This document shows positions 51,216-60,372 of a stretch of DNA of 64,000 nt, one piece after another. Source of the DNA: Paramagnetospirillum magnetotacticum MS-1 (lineage in GTDB: Bacteria; Pseudomonadota; Alphaproteobacteria; Rhodospirillales; Magnetospirillaceae); the NCBI RefSeq assembly GCF_000829825.1, contig NZ_JXSL01000009.1, positions 1 to 64,000 on the forward strand. Direction: 5' to 3'. Each line of letters begins with the position of its first letter. The first letter of the stretch is position 1. A program made the translations under genes and the position numbers. Under the pieces are notes generated by a model that searched no databases, was not told where the DNA came from, and saw nothing but the letters and a program-made list of their open reading frames with translations.

Positions 51216-52516
51216 CAGCCCACCCCTGAATTGAGCCGGAGCGCCACGGACAGTCCGTGGGCCCCCAGCCCTTCGGCCTCGGCCAGACGCACCGCCGCCG
51301 GGCCGATGGCACGCAAAGACTGGGCGTCACAGCCCAAAAGCGTGGTGCGCTTCATGAAGTCCAGCACGCCCAGACCCGAGGAGAAACGGGCCGAACGCGC
51401 CGTGGGCAGCACATGGTTGGGGCCACCGATATAATCGCCCACGGCTTCCGGGGTATAGCGGCCCAGGAAGATGGCGCCCGCATGTTTGACCTTGGCGGCC
51501 AGGGCGTCGGGGTCCTCCACCGCCAGTTCCAGATGCTCGGGCGCGATGCGGTCGATCAGCGGCAGCGAGACGTCCAGATCGGGCACCACGATGACCGCGC
51601 CGTGATTGTCCCAGCTTTCCCGCGCGATCTTGGCGCGCGGCAGGGTCTTGAGATGAGACTCCACCGCCGCCGCCACTTGGCGGCCGAAATCGGCATCATC
51701 GGTGATCAGGATGCTTTGCGCCGCGGTGTCGTGCTCGGCCTGACTCAGCAGATCGGCGGCGATCCAGGCGGGATCGTTGAAGCGGTCGGCCACCACCAGG
51801 ATTTCCGACGGCCCGGCGATCATGTCGATGCCCACCGTGCCGAACACCCGGCGCTTGGCGGCGGCGACGAAAGCATTGCCGGGCCCGACGATCTTGTCCA
51901 CCGGCCGGATGGTCTCGGTACCATAGGCCAGGGCGCCCACCGCCTGGGCACCGCCCACGCGATAGATCTCGTCCACCCCGGCCACCTTGGCGGCGGCCAG
52001 GACCAGGGGGTTGAGCTTGCCGTCGGGGCTGGGCACCACCATCACCAGCCGGGGCACGCCCGCCGCCTTGGCGGGAATGGCGTTCATCAGCACCGAGGAA
52101 GGATAGGCGGCGGTGCCGCCCGGCACATAAAGACCGGCTGCCGAAACCGGACCCCAGCGCAAACCCAGCCGCACCCCGGCGGCATCGGTGAAGGAATCGT
52201 CGGCGGGAACCTGACGGGCGTGGAAGGCGCGGATGCGGTCCGCGGCCAGTTCCAGGGCCCTGATCAGATCGGGATCACATGATGCATAGGCGGCTTCCAC
52301 CTCGGCGGCAGTAACGCGCAAGCTGGCCGGGGTCAGTTCCAGCCGGTCGAAACGCTTGGTGTAGTCGATCAAAGCGGCATCGCCGCGTGTCCGGACCTCG
52401 GCCAGAATGGCGGCCACCGCCTGATCCACGTCCTCGTCCACCTCGCGCTTCATGGCCAAAAGGGCCAGGAAGGCGGTTTCGAAGTCGTCAGAGCGGGAAT
52501 CGAGGCTTTGCACCAT
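51215..52516 (-). CDS. hisD: Histidinol dehydrogenase
   Basis: 433 residues. Last two steps of histidine synthesis (histidinol to histidine, NAD and zinc). Signature region VDKIVGPGNAFVAAAKRRVF, IDMIAGPSEILVVAD and SQAEHDTAAQSILIT, and PEHLELAVEDP with the catalytic Glu-His. Start overlaps the hisG stop by one base (TGATG). Confidence 0.97.
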   Translation of the reverse strand: MVQSLDSRSDDFETAFLALLAMKREVDEDVDQAVAAILAEVRTRGDAALIDYTKRFDRLELTPASLRVTAAEVEAAYASCDPDLIRALELAADRIRAFHARQVPADDSFTDAAGVRLGLRWGPVSAAGLYVPGGTAAYPSSVLMNAIPAKAAGVPRLVMVVPSPDGKLNPLVLAAAKVAGVDEIYRVGGAQAVGALAYGTETIRPVDKIVGPGNAFVAAAKRRVFGTVGIDMIAGPSEILVVADRFNDPAWIAADLLSQAEHDTAAQSILITDDADFGRQVAAAVESHLKTLPRAKIARESWDNHGAVIVVPDLDVSLPLIDRIAPEHLELAVEDPDALAAKVKHAGAIFLGRYTPEAVGDYIGGPNHVLPTARSARFSSGLGVLDFMKRTTLLGCDAQSLRAIGPAAVRLAEAEGLGAHGLSVALRLNSGVG

Positions 52517-53190
52517 CAGCCTCCGCCAACCTTGCTGCCACAGGCCTTGCGAAAAGACTCGATCCAGCCGGTCATCTCGTCGGGACGGGTCTTGAGCGCG
52601 GCGCGGTTGACGATCAGGCGCGAGGTCACCTCGGCGATCACCTCGACTTCCTTCAATCCGTTGGCCTTCAAGGTGGCCCCCGACGACACCAGATCGACGA
52701 TGCGGGTGCACAGGCCCAGCGAGGGGGCAAGCTCCATGGCGCCGTTAAGCTTGACACATTCGGCCTGGACGCCGCGCGCCGCGAAATGACGCCGGGTCAC
52801 TTCCGGATATTTGGTGGCGATGCGCACATGGCTCCAACGCGTCGGATCGTCCGAGGCGGCCAGATCATCGGGCTCGGCCACCGACAGGCGGCAGGCCCCG
52901 ATGCCCAGATCGAGCGGCGCATAGATTTCGGGATAGTCGAATTCCATCAGCACGTCGTTGCCAGCCACTCCCAGATGGGCGGCTCCGAAGGCCACGAAGG
53001 TGGCGACGTCGAACGAGCGTACCCGGATGATGTCGATATGGGGATGGTTGGTGGCAAAGCGCAACAGCCGGCTCTTCGGATCATCGAAGGCGGGTTCGGG
53101 GAGGATACCGGCGGCGCGGACCAGGGGCATGGCCTCGTCGAGGATGCGGCCCTTGGGCAGGGCGATGACCAGTTTGTCTTGCGGGCTCAC
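52516..53190 (-). CDS. hisG: ATP phosphoribosyltransferase, short form
   Basis: 224 residues; first step of histidine synthesis. [31 protein letters not shown] and [14 protein letters not shown] are the family motifs. The length is of the short HisG form, which lacks the regulatory domain and needs HisZ; no hisZ is in this window. GTG start; first gene of the block. Confidence 0.96.
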   Translation of the reverse strand: MSPQDKLVIALPKGRILDEAMPLVRAAGILPEPAFDDPKSRLLRFATNHPHIDIIRVRSFDVATFVAFGAAHLGVAGNDVLMEFDYPEIYAPLDLGIGACRLSVAEPDDLAASDDPTRWSHVRIATKYPEVTRRHFAARGVQAECVKLNGAMELAPSLGLCTRIVDLVSSGATLKANGLKEVEVIAEVTSRLIVNRAALKTRPDEMTGWIESFRKACGSKVGGG

Positions 53191-53335
53191 GGCGATTGAA
53201 ACTCTTATCTTCCGGGGAGCCCTGTTTACCCGGTTTCCGTCCCCCGTTCCAGTGCCCAGAAACGATGCTTGGCCTGTTACCTTCGGTTACCGAAAAGCAA
53301 CCGACGGCACGCCCCGCAAAGGGTATAAAGAAGCC

Positions 53336-54061
53336 ATGGACGTGACAAATCCCCATATCCTGGTCGTGGACGACGACCGCGAAATCCGCGATCTCCTGAC
53401 CAAGTTCCTGATGCGGCACAATCTTCGGGTCAGTGCCGCCAAGGACGGCGTCGAGATGATGAAGATGCTGGACGAGCGCCGCATCGATCTGGTGGTCCTC
53501 GACCTGATGCTGCCGGGCGAGGACGGCCTGTCGCTGTGCCGCCGCATGCGCGAGAGCCGCTCGGGCGTGCCCATCGTCATGCTGACCGCCATGGGCGAGG
53601 ACACCGACCGCATCGTCGGCCTGGAAATGGGCGCCGATGATTATCTGCCCAAGCCCTTCAACCCCCGTGAATTACTGGCCCGCATCAAGGCGGTGCTGCG
53701 CCGGACCCAGGCGTCCGAGGACGCACCGGCAAAGCCCGGTGGTACGAGACTGCGATTTCTGGGGTGGACCCTGGATCTGTCCAGCCGCGACCTGCTGTCT
53801 CCCGACGGCGTGATGGTTGCTCTGTCGGCGGGCGAGTTCGGCCTATTGCAGGTCTTTGTCGAGCATCCCCGCCGCGTGCTGTCACGCGACCAGTTGCTGG
53901 ACTTCGCGCGCGGGCGCTCGGCGGTGCCCTTCGACCGCTCCATCGATATTCAGGTCAGCCGGCTGAGACGGCGCATCGGCGATGATGCCCGCGATCCCCA
54001 GATCATCAAGACGGTGCGTGGCGGAGGCTATCTCTTCACGCCCGAAGTGGAACATCTATGA
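53336..54061 (+). CDS. OmpR-family response regulator
   Basis: 241 residues. Receiver (ILVVDDDREIRDLLTKFLMR, phospho-Asp in LVVLDLMLPGEDG, KPF near 105) and a winged-helix effector domain (SRDQLLDFARGR, QVSRLRRRIGDD, VRGGGYLF). Transcribed divergently from hisG. Start at MDVTNP. Overlaps the sensor kinase gene by 4 bases (ATGA). Confidence 0.95.
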   Translation: MDVTNPHILVVDDDREIRDLLTKFLMRHNLRVSAAKDGVEMMKMLDERRIDLVVLDLMLPGEDGLSLCRRMRESRSGVPIVMLTAMGEDTDRIVGLEMGADDYLPKPFNPRELLARIKAVLRRTQASEDAPAKPGGTRLRFLGWTLDLSSRDLLSPDGVMVALSAGEFGLLQVFVEHPRRVLSRDQLLDFARGRSAVPFDRSIDIQVSRLRRRIGDDARDPQIIKTVRGGGYLFTPEVEHL

Positions 54062-55545
54062 GCCCCCTCCTCAAAAGGTTTCTGCCCGACAGCGTGGTGG
54101 GCCGCACCGCTCTGGTTCTCGTGGCCGCCCTGATGATCTCGGCGGCAACGGCGGTGGTGCTGTTCGACATCCAACGCCAGGAGGCCTTGGAAACCATCGG
54201 CGGACGCAACGCGGCGGAACGGGTGGCGGCCCTGGTCACCCTGGCCGAGCAATTGCCCCCCGAACAACGCCAGGACACGCTCTCCAGCCAGGACACGGCT
54301 AATTTCCGTGTCGGCTGGGGCACCCAGCCGGTGGCGCTCGACGACGAGAATTTCGGGCTGACCGCCTATGTGCGCTCGGCCCTGGAAGAGGGATTGGAGG
54401 GGCGCGAGGTCAAGGTCTCCACCCGCCCCGGCCCTCTGGGCTACGGCCCCAATACCGGCATGGGGCGCGGCGGCGGTGGCGGCGGGCGTCATATGCGCGG
54501 CCCCGGCGAGGGGCCGGGGCCCGGCTTCGGCCCCCCCAGCGAAAGTCGTCCGGGCTTTGGCGGCCCACCCGCAGGCGGTCCGGGTGGCGGCGGACGGGTG
54601 ATCGGCCCGGCGCTGCGCGTCTCGGTCCATCTCAAGGACGGGTCCTGGCTGAACGTGCTGGCGCCCTTGGATCTGGGCGATCCTTTGTGGCGCCCGCGCT
54701 TCGTGGCGCCCTTGATCATCGCCCTGGTGCTGGTCACCTTGTTCGCCCTTCTGGCGGTGCGCCGCGCCACGCGGCCCTTCGCCGCCTTCGCCCAGGCGGC
54801 CGAGCGGCTGGGGATAAATGTTTCCGCCCCCGCTCTGGCCGAGACCGGGCCCAGGGAAGTGCGCCAGGCCGCCCAGGCCTTCAACGTCATGCAAGGCCGC
54901 ATCACCCGCTTCGTCCAGGACCGTACCCAGATGCTGGCGGCCATCAGCCATGACCTGAAGACGCCCATCACCCGGCTGCGCCTTCGGGCCGAGTTCATGG
55001 AAGACGACGACCAGCGGGCCAAAATGCTTTGCGACCTGGAAGAGATGGAGGCCATGATCGCCTCGACCCTGGCCTTCGCCCGCGACGACGCGGCCAGGGA
55101 GCCCAGCATCCGCCTGGACCTTGCCGCCATGATTCAGGGCATGGTCGAGGATATGGAAGAATTGGGAGGGCGATGCAGCTATGACGGGCCGCAATCCCTG
55201 GTGCTGGATGCCCGGCCCGTGGCGCTGAAGCGGGCCTTGGCTAATCTCATGGACAATGCCGTCAAATATGGCGGCTCGGCCGCGCTCTCCCTGACCAGCC
55301 TGGGGCAAGACGCCCGGATCACCATCGAGGATCAGGGGCCGGGCATCCCGGAAGAGGCGCGCGAAAGGGTCTTTGCCCCCTTCGTACGGCTGGAGACCTC
55401 TCGCTCGCGTGAGACTGGCGGCACCGGCCTAGGCCTGGCCGTGGCCCGCGCCGCCATCCGCGCCCATGGCGGTGATATCACGCTGGGCGACCGGCCGGGT
55501 GGCGGGCTGCGGGTGACGGTCACGCTGCCGGGAATGGAGAAATAG
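54058..55545 (+). CDS. EnvZ-type sensor histidine kinase with Gly/Pro-rich sensor insert
   Basis: 495 residues. Membrane helices at about 17-37 and 219-240, periplasmic domain of about 180 residues containing a Gly/Pro/Arg-rich stretch (residues about 138-182, e.g. GRGGGGGGRHMRGPGEGPGP), HAMP, HisKA with His near 298 (AISHDLKTPITRL), HATPase_c (NLMDNAVKYGG, GTGLGLAVARAAI). Pairs with the preceding regulator. The low-complexity insert is unusual for this family and may bind a polyanion or metal; inference only. Confidence 0.92.
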   Translation: MSPLLKRFLPDSVVGRTALVLVAALMISAATAVVLFDIQRQEALETIGGRNAAERVAALVTLAEQLPPEQRQDTLSSQDTANFRVGWGTQPVALDDENFGLTAYVRSALEEGLEGREVKVSTRPGPLGYGPNTGMGRGGGGGGRHMRGPGEGPGPGFGPPSESRPGFGGPPAGGPGGGGRVIGPALRVSVHLKDGSWLNVLAPLDLGDPLWRPRFVAPLIIALVLVTLFALLAVRRATRPFAAFAQAAERLGINVSAPALAETGPREVRQAAQAFNVMQGRITRFVQDRTQMLAAISHDLKTPITRLRLRAEFMEDDDQRAKMLCDLEEMEAMIASTLAFARDDAAREPSIRLDLAAMIQGMVEDMEELGGRCSYDGPQSLVLDARPVALKRALANLMDNAVKYGGSAALSLTSLGQDARITIEDQGPGIPEEARERVFAPFVRLETSRSRETGGTGLGLAVARAAIRAHGGDITLGDRPGGGLRVTVTLPGMEK

Positions 55546-55554
55546 GGACGCGTC

Positions 55555-58500
55555 CTACTTCTTGGGCGGAGCCAGGGAGATTTCCACCCGGCCAGTGAAG
55601 GGCCGGACCGGGGGAGCTGGCCGGGGTGGCGCCAGGGAGATATCCGAATCGTCCTCGGCCTCAAGCTTGGCCATGGCGGCCTCGACCGCCGCAGCCACTT
55701 CGGCCAGTTCGGCGTCGGAGGACACAGCGGGGGCCTCCTCGGCCTCGGCCAGCATGGCCCGCATATCGTCTTCGGAAAAGCCGGTTCCGCTGCCGCCGAT
55801 CTCGGGCAGATCCTCCTCGGCCAGCGGCTCCTCGTCGTTTTCTTCCAGCAGGGCGTCGATTTCGTCGTCACTCATGGCGCCGCCCAGATCGAATAAGGAG
55901 GGCGGCGGGCCATCGGGTTCACAGGGCGCCGCCTGATCCGACAGGGCCGCCAAGTCATCATCGGAAAACCCCATCCCCGTCCCGATCTCGGGCAGGTCGG
56001 CGGCCGGGGTCAAATCCTCATCGCCCCCGTCCTCATCGTCCCCGGCCTCATCGTCCCCGGCCTCATCGTCCCCGGCCTCATCGTCCCCGTCTTCCTCGCT
56101 CTCCGCCAGTAGGGCAGCGATGTCGTCATCACTCATGGCCGTTTTGAAGGAAAAATCGGGCTTGGGCGCGGTCTCGTCCACGTCCAGTTGGGCGTCGAAC
56201 TCCTCCTCCTCCGTCGCTTCGGCCAGAAGGGCCGACAGATCGGCGTCCGAAAGGGTCGTGGAGGTCAGATCGGCGTCGGAAATGAACGGCTGGTCCTCGG
56301 CTTCGTCCTCGGGATCGCCCATGGCCAGGATGGCGGCCAGATCCTCGTCGGACAGAGTGCCTTCCGAAACCGGCTCCTGAGACTCGTCCGGGGCAACGAC
56401 CTCCTCCTCTGGACCGGCCTCTTCCAGCAAGGCGGCCAGATCGGCATCGGACAAGATCGTCGAGCCAAGATCCCCAAGATCGGCGGGAGCGCAGGGCGCC
56501 GGTTCCTCGTCCTCGGCCAGTTCCTCCACCTCGCCCATGGCCAGGATAGCCGCCAGATCATCGTCGGACAGGGTGCCTTCCGACACCAGCGGCGACGCAT
56601 CCTCCAACAAGGTGGCCATGTCATCATCGGATAGTATGGGAGAGCCCAGTTCCCCCAGATCGATGTGATCATGAGGCGCCGGTTCCTCGTCCTCGGCCAG
56701 ATCTTCCACCTCGCCCATGGCCAGAATGGCGGCCATGTCGTCATCGGACAGGGCACCCTCCAATACCGGCGGAGCGGGTTCATCCTCTTCCTCGATGGGA
56801 GCGGGCTCCTCCTCGACCAGGACGGACTCTTCCTCGATGGGAGCGGGCTCCTCCTCGACCGGAACGGACTCTTCCTCGATGGGAGCGGGCTCTTCCTCGA
56901 CCGGGACGGACTCTTCCTCGATGGGAGCGGGCTCTTCCTCGACCGGGACGGACTCTTCCTCGATGGGAGCGGGCTCCTCCTCGACGGGGGCGGGCTCTTC
57001 CTCGACCAGGACGGACTCTTCCTCGATGGGAGCGGGCTCCTCCTCGATCGGGGCTGGCTCTTCCTCGATGGGAATATCGCGCATGACGGCCAGCAATTCC
57101 GTCGACAGTATCGCCAGAGGATTGGGCTCGGGCGGCGGTTCTTCCTCCTCGGACGGATCGAGGATCTCGGACGGCACCCGGCGGCGCAGGTGGTAGACCG
57201 TCTGTCGGCCGAAATCCTTGGCCAGCGACAGCACGCCCACATATTCGCAGGCAAAGCGTTCGACGAAATCTTCGCCCCGGTTCAGGGCTTCCGAACGCAT
57301 GGCGCTCTGCTCGGCGGTCAGCACGGCGACGAATTGCTGGGTGGCGTAGACGTGGCCGATCACCGTTACCGGCTCCAGCCGCGCCGCGCGGTTGATGTGG
57401 CTGCCGTAGAAGTTCTGACGCCCGCAGATGGGGTCGATGGCCTGAAACACCGGCCCGGCATGCAAGGAGATGCGCAAGGACAAAGGATGGGGCAGACGGT
57501 CGGCCAGTTCCTCGTCCGCCTTCAGCACCATTTCCTGCAGGGTTTGAGCGTATTCGGCCATGGGGCTGGCCTTGTCCATCACCGCGAAGATGGCGTCGCC
57601 CCAGGTATTGATGGCCAGCGGCTGATGTTCCAGTCCGGCCATGCCCTCGGAGATGATGCGGAGGAAGTCGAGGAATACCGGCGTGTGTTCCTCCTTCAGC
57701 CTGGAATATCCGGCGATGTCGCAAAACATCATGGAGCGGATGACGCGGCCCTCGCCCTGTTCGTCGTCGCCGCCGTCCAGATCGGGAATGGCCGGAACAT
57801 AGTCGCCAGCCAGATTGGGGTACTGCTGTAGCAGGCCGTCCAGATCGATGATGCGCAGCAGGGAGATATCTTCCCACTGGTCGATGAATTCGGCGGCTCC
57901 GCCCACCAGCGAGCCGGGCATCATGTCCCAAACCGCCAGCAGATAGGGCGCAGTGCGCAGGAAATTGGCCCGCAACGTCGCCAGACCGTGCAGGCACTGA
58001 TTGGCAAAGCGGTACAGCATGCCGTGGCCGAGATAGCGTTCCTCGGTGGCATAGGTCACCGTATTGGCCAGCTTCAGCGCGTTGCGGAACCGCATTTCCC
58101 AACGAGAGCCGCCATAGCGCACATTCTCGGCGATGAAGTCGTCGATGGCGTAGGGCATCACCACGTTCACCTCGGCGCCACGTTCAAGCATGGCTTCGAT
58201 GAACAGCAGGTCGGAACCGCAGGCGGCGGTGGAATAGCCCACCTGGGCGCCGAGTTCGTCCAGGGATTTGGCGATCTCGGCGCGGACCGCGCTTTCCAGC
58301 TCCGGCGGGAAATGCGGCCCCTCGCCCGGTCGGTCCAGGGCATGGCCGGTGAACACCACCACGGTGGGCGGCTTGATAATATCGAAGACGGCGGGCGGAA
58401 CGGCCAATCCGCCTTCCTGCAACAGGGCCAGTTGCTTCAGGGCCGAGACGGTGCTGCCGTAATGGATGCCTTCCAGGGTGCTGGCCCAGGCGAAGGAGGC

Positions 58501-59304
58501 CAGGGCATCCTGGACCTCGCCCAGCAGCAGATGCGCCTCGGCCACGGTGGCCAGCATCTGATAGCGCTCTTCCGGCGACAGGGTCAGGTCGGTCTCGGCA
58601 TGGGAAACCCGATCGCGCACCCGGCGCGCCAGATCACGCGCTCCGTCGTGATCGCCCAGCAGCCAGGAGGTCACCGCCGCGTCGATGCCGTCCCTGGGGG
58701 CATTGCTGATATGGAAGGCCCGCAAGAACAGTTCGCGGCAATGTTCGAGATCGCCGCGCAAGCCCGAGGCCAGCCAGGCCTCGCGGAACACACCGGCCAG
58801 GGAGGTGTAGGTCTCGGCATCGGCGCTGGCCACCAACTTCTTGCCGCGCACCAGTTCCAGCGCCTCGGCCAGTTCGGCCATGGAGGCCAGGGTATCCTGG
58901 CTGTCGGCCTCCTCCAAACCCTCGACGGCGCGGCGCAAGGAATTATGCAGGCGGTGAAAGGGCCCTTCGTCGATTAAGATGACGTCAAGGACCGGCTGCA
59001 ACAGGCGGCGCGCTTCGTCCACCGCACCGGTCTGGGACAGGGCGACCGCGCCGAAGATGGCAAGCTTGAAGCTGTCGGGATATTGCTTGAGGCCGTCGCG
59101 CGCCGTGTCATGGGCCAGGAAGTTCTGGCCCTCTTCCAGCAATTCACGGGTGATCCGCTCCCACTCGGACAGGCTGCGGAGCGTGTTAGCACCGGCACTG
59201 ATGGGCGTCGAATCCGCCAAGGTGGGCCAAGCCTTTCCAATGGGTCTCAATACCTGTGTACCATGCCCCGCCGCGCCCCGAAAGAGGCGGCGGGATGGCG
59301 GCAT
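55555..59304 (-). CDS. Class III nucleotide cyclase with TPR-like N-terminus and peptide-repeat tail
   Basis: 1249 residues. Residues about 45-310: helical repeats (TPR-like). About 320-500: alpha/beta region (VVFTGHALDRPGEG, STAACGSDLLFIEAMLERGA) resembling SLOG-type nucleotide-sensing domains. About 525-715: cyclase homology domain with FCDIAGYSRL and NTWGDAIFAV (metal Asp pair), SLRISLHAGPVF and NFYGSHINRAARLEP, so probably active. Then a Glu/Pro repeat (about 740-840) and ten FliM/CheZ-like LSDDDLAALL units to the C-terminus. Product could be cAMP or cGMP. An internal start near 59216 is possible. Confidence 0.82.
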   Translation of the reverse strand: MPPSRRLFRGAAGHGTQVLRPIGKAWPTLADSTPISAGANTLRSLSEWERITRELLEEGQNFLAHDTARDGLKQYPDSFKLAIFGAVALSQTGAVDEARRLLQPVLDVILIDEGPFHRLHNSLRRAVEGLEEADSQDTLASMAELAEALELVRGKKLVASADAETYTSLAGVFREAWLASGLRGDLEHCRELFLRAFHISNAPRDGIDAAVTSWLLGDHDGARDLARRVRDRVSHAETDLTLSPEERYQMLATVAEAHLLLGEVQDALASFAWASTLEGIHYGSTVSALKQLALLQEGGLAVPPAVFDIIKPPTVVVFTGHALDRPGEGPHFPPELESAVRAEIAKSLDELGAQVGYSTAACGSDLLFIEAMLERGAEVNVVMPYAIDDFIAENVRYGGSRWEMRFRNALKLANTVTYATEERYLGHGMLYRFANQCLHGLATLRANFLRTAPYLLAVWDMMPGSLVGGAAEFIDQWEDISLLRIIDLDGLLQQYPNLAGDYVPAIPDLDGGDDEQGEGRVIRSMMFCDIAGYSRLKEEHTPVFLDFLRIISEGMAGLEHQPLAINTWGDAIFAVMDKASPMAEYAQTLQEMVLKADEELADRLPHPLSLRISLHAGPVFQAIDPICGRQNFYGSHINRAARLEPVTVIGHVYATQQFVAVLTAEQSAMRSEALNRGEDFVERFACEYVGVLSLAKDFGRQTVYHLRRRVPSEILDPSEEEEPPPEPNPLAILSTELLAVMRDIPIEEEPAPIEEEPAPIEEESVLVEEEPAPVEEEPAPIEEESVPVEEEPAPIEEESVPVEEEPAPIEEESVPVEEEPAPIEEESVLVEEEPAPIEEEDEPAPPVLEGALSDDDMAAILAMGEVEDLAEDEEPAPHDHIDLGELGSPILSDDDMATLLEDASPLVSEGTLSDDDLAAILAMGEVEELAEDEEPAPCAPADLGDLGSTILSDADLAALLEEAGPEEEVVAPDESQEPVSEGTLSDEDLAAILAMGDPEDEAEDQPFISDADLTSTTLSDADLSALLAEATEEEEFDAQLDVDETAPKPDFSFKTAMSDDDIAALLAESEEDGDDEAGDDEAGDDEAGDDEDGGDEDLTPAADLPEIGTGMGFSDDDLAALSDQAAPCEPDGPPPSLFDLGGAMSDDEIDALLEENDEEPLAEEDLPEIGGSGTGFSEDDMRAMLAEAEEAPAVSSDAELAEVAAAVEAAMAKLEAEDDSDISLAPPRPAPPVRPFTGRVEISLAPPKK
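55740..56755 (-). repeat. Coding repeats: ten LS-D/E-D-D-hydrophobic-x-A-L-L peptide units
   Basis: Units read, among others, LSDDDMAAILAMGE, LSDDDLAAILAMGE, LSDADLAALLEEAG, LSDADLSALLAEA, MSDDDIAALLAES, FSDDDLAALSDQ, MSDDEIDALLEEND and FSEDDMRAMLAEAE, separated by acidic linkers of 20-45 residues. The pattern equals the CheY-binding peptide of FliM (LSQAEIDALL in E. coli, from memory) and the tail of the CheZ-like protein here. Confidence 0.75.
56770..57085 (-). repeat. Tandem 42-base coding repeat (Glu/Pro units)
   Basis: Encodes about seven units of PIEEESVPVEEEPA with small changes (V/L, P/L). Near-identical at DNA level, so it should vary in copy number by slippage. It forms a stiff acidic spacer between the cyclase domain and the peptide array. 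Confidence 0.85.
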
Positions 59305-59400
59305 CCGGCCGCCCCCCTCTCACAAGACGGATGGACTCGGTTTCCAACCGCTTGTATCCTGCGCCCAGTTTGCTTTTCGTATGGTTAAAGGAGAAGGATA

Positions 59401-59601
59401 ATGAAGAAGCTTATTCTGGTCGCGGGCACCGTTCTTCTGCTGGCTGGCTGTTCCGGCCGCTGGGAGCCCTTCGGCGGCTTCTCCGATCCGGTGTGCATGC
59501 CCGACGGTTCCGTGTCCTTCTATCAGCAGCCCGACGACAAGGGTCAGCTGGGCACGCCGCGCGCCACCAAGGAAAACTGCGCCTGGAACAAGGCCAAGTA
59601 A
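59401..59601 (+). CDS. Small lipoprotein
   Basis: 66 residues. Lipobox LLLAGC after a short signal; mature part of about 48 residues with two Cys (DPVCMPDG, KENCAWNKAK) that could form a disulphide. Strong Shine-Dalgarno AAAGGAGAAGGATA-ATG and its own terminator, so a single-gene unit likely to be well expressed. Function unknown. Confidence 0.8.
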   Translation: MKKLILVAGTVLLLAGCSGRWEPFGGFSDPVCMPDGSVSFYQQPDDKGQLGTPRATKENCAWNKAK

Positions 59602-59623
59602 GCCTTCCGGTGCAAGTTTCGAT

Positions 59624-59649
59624 AAAGGGCCCCGTTTCGGGGCCCTTTT
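59624..59649 (+). terminator. Terminator of the small lipoprotein gene
   Basis: AAAGGGCCCC-GTTTC-GGGGCCCTTTT: perfect 10-bp stem, 5-base loop, T run. Confidence 0.92.
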
Positions 59650-59763
59650 GATTCCATGGGACAGACCTGGGGCCACCATACGGGATTTGCCATCATCGCC
59701 CTTGGGTCTGGAGGCGACGCTCTGGCATAATGCCCGCCCGCTCCTCCTGCCCCAGGACGAAGC

Positions 59764-60168
59764 ATGAAGCACGAAATATCAGCGGCCCAGGTGGTTTCGG
59801 CCCGCGCGTCCGATACCGGCGATGCGGTCCGCGTCGTGCTGGCCGACCAGTCGGGCGAGGAGCATGTGGTGGTGCTGCCCCTGGATCAGCTGGCCCTGCT
59901 GTCGGCCTGGCTGGAACAGGCGGGCCGCGCGCCGTCCGAAGATCCGGCCCATCCCGCCGCCGGTCCAACCGCCCCCGCCCAGTCGGTGGAGCGCTGGACC
60001 ATCCAGCCGGAGGCCGATGACGAACATATCGTGCTGGGCTTCAAACTGGCCAAGGGCGCTGAAATGGCCCTGCGCATGCACCGCAGCGGCGTCGCCGTCT
60101 TCGCCAAGGCCCTGACCTCCATGCTGGGGCGCCTGGTCCCCGCCCCGCCGACCAAGGCCAAGCATTAG
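59764..60168 (+). CDS. Conserved-type hypothetical protein, 134 residues
   Basis: No family recognised. Two beta-rich parts (VRVVLADQSGEEHVVVLPLD; EHIVLGFKLAKGAEMALRMH) joined by a Pro/Ala linker. Ends with a basic tail. Soluble. ATG preceded by AGGACGAAGC. Codon use is that of the core genome. Confidence 0.65.
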   Translation: MKHEISAAQVVSARASDTGDAVRVVLADQSGEEHVVVLPLDQLALLSAWLEQAGRAPSEDPAHPAAGPTAPAQSVERWTIQPEADDEHIVLGFKLAKGAEMALRMHRSGVAVFAKALTSMLGRLVPAPPTKAKH

Positions 60169-60268
60169 CGGCGAGCGCCAAATCTGGGGCGCGCCGCGAT
60201 CAGCCGCCATTGAGGCGGCGGCCAAGAGCGCAGATGCGCGCGCCCGGCGAGGGGTAAACATAAGGAGA

Positions 60269-60302
60269 GATCATCGTGCGTCATATTTGACGCTCGATGA
60301 TC
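60269..60302. other. Long inverted repeat upstream of ssb
   Basis: GATCATCGTGCGTCA and TGACGCTCGATGATC form a 15-bp stem with one mismatch and a 4-base loop, 70 bases before the ssb start, followed by TAACCCTTT. Could end the preceding transcript or be an operator. The rest of 60169-60372 shows nothing else. Confidence 0.55.
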
Positions 60303-60372
60303 TAACCCTTTCTCGGGCCGCCTCCATGCAATATGATCCGCGCCACGTTTTTACCAGGGGAGCCCTATCGCC

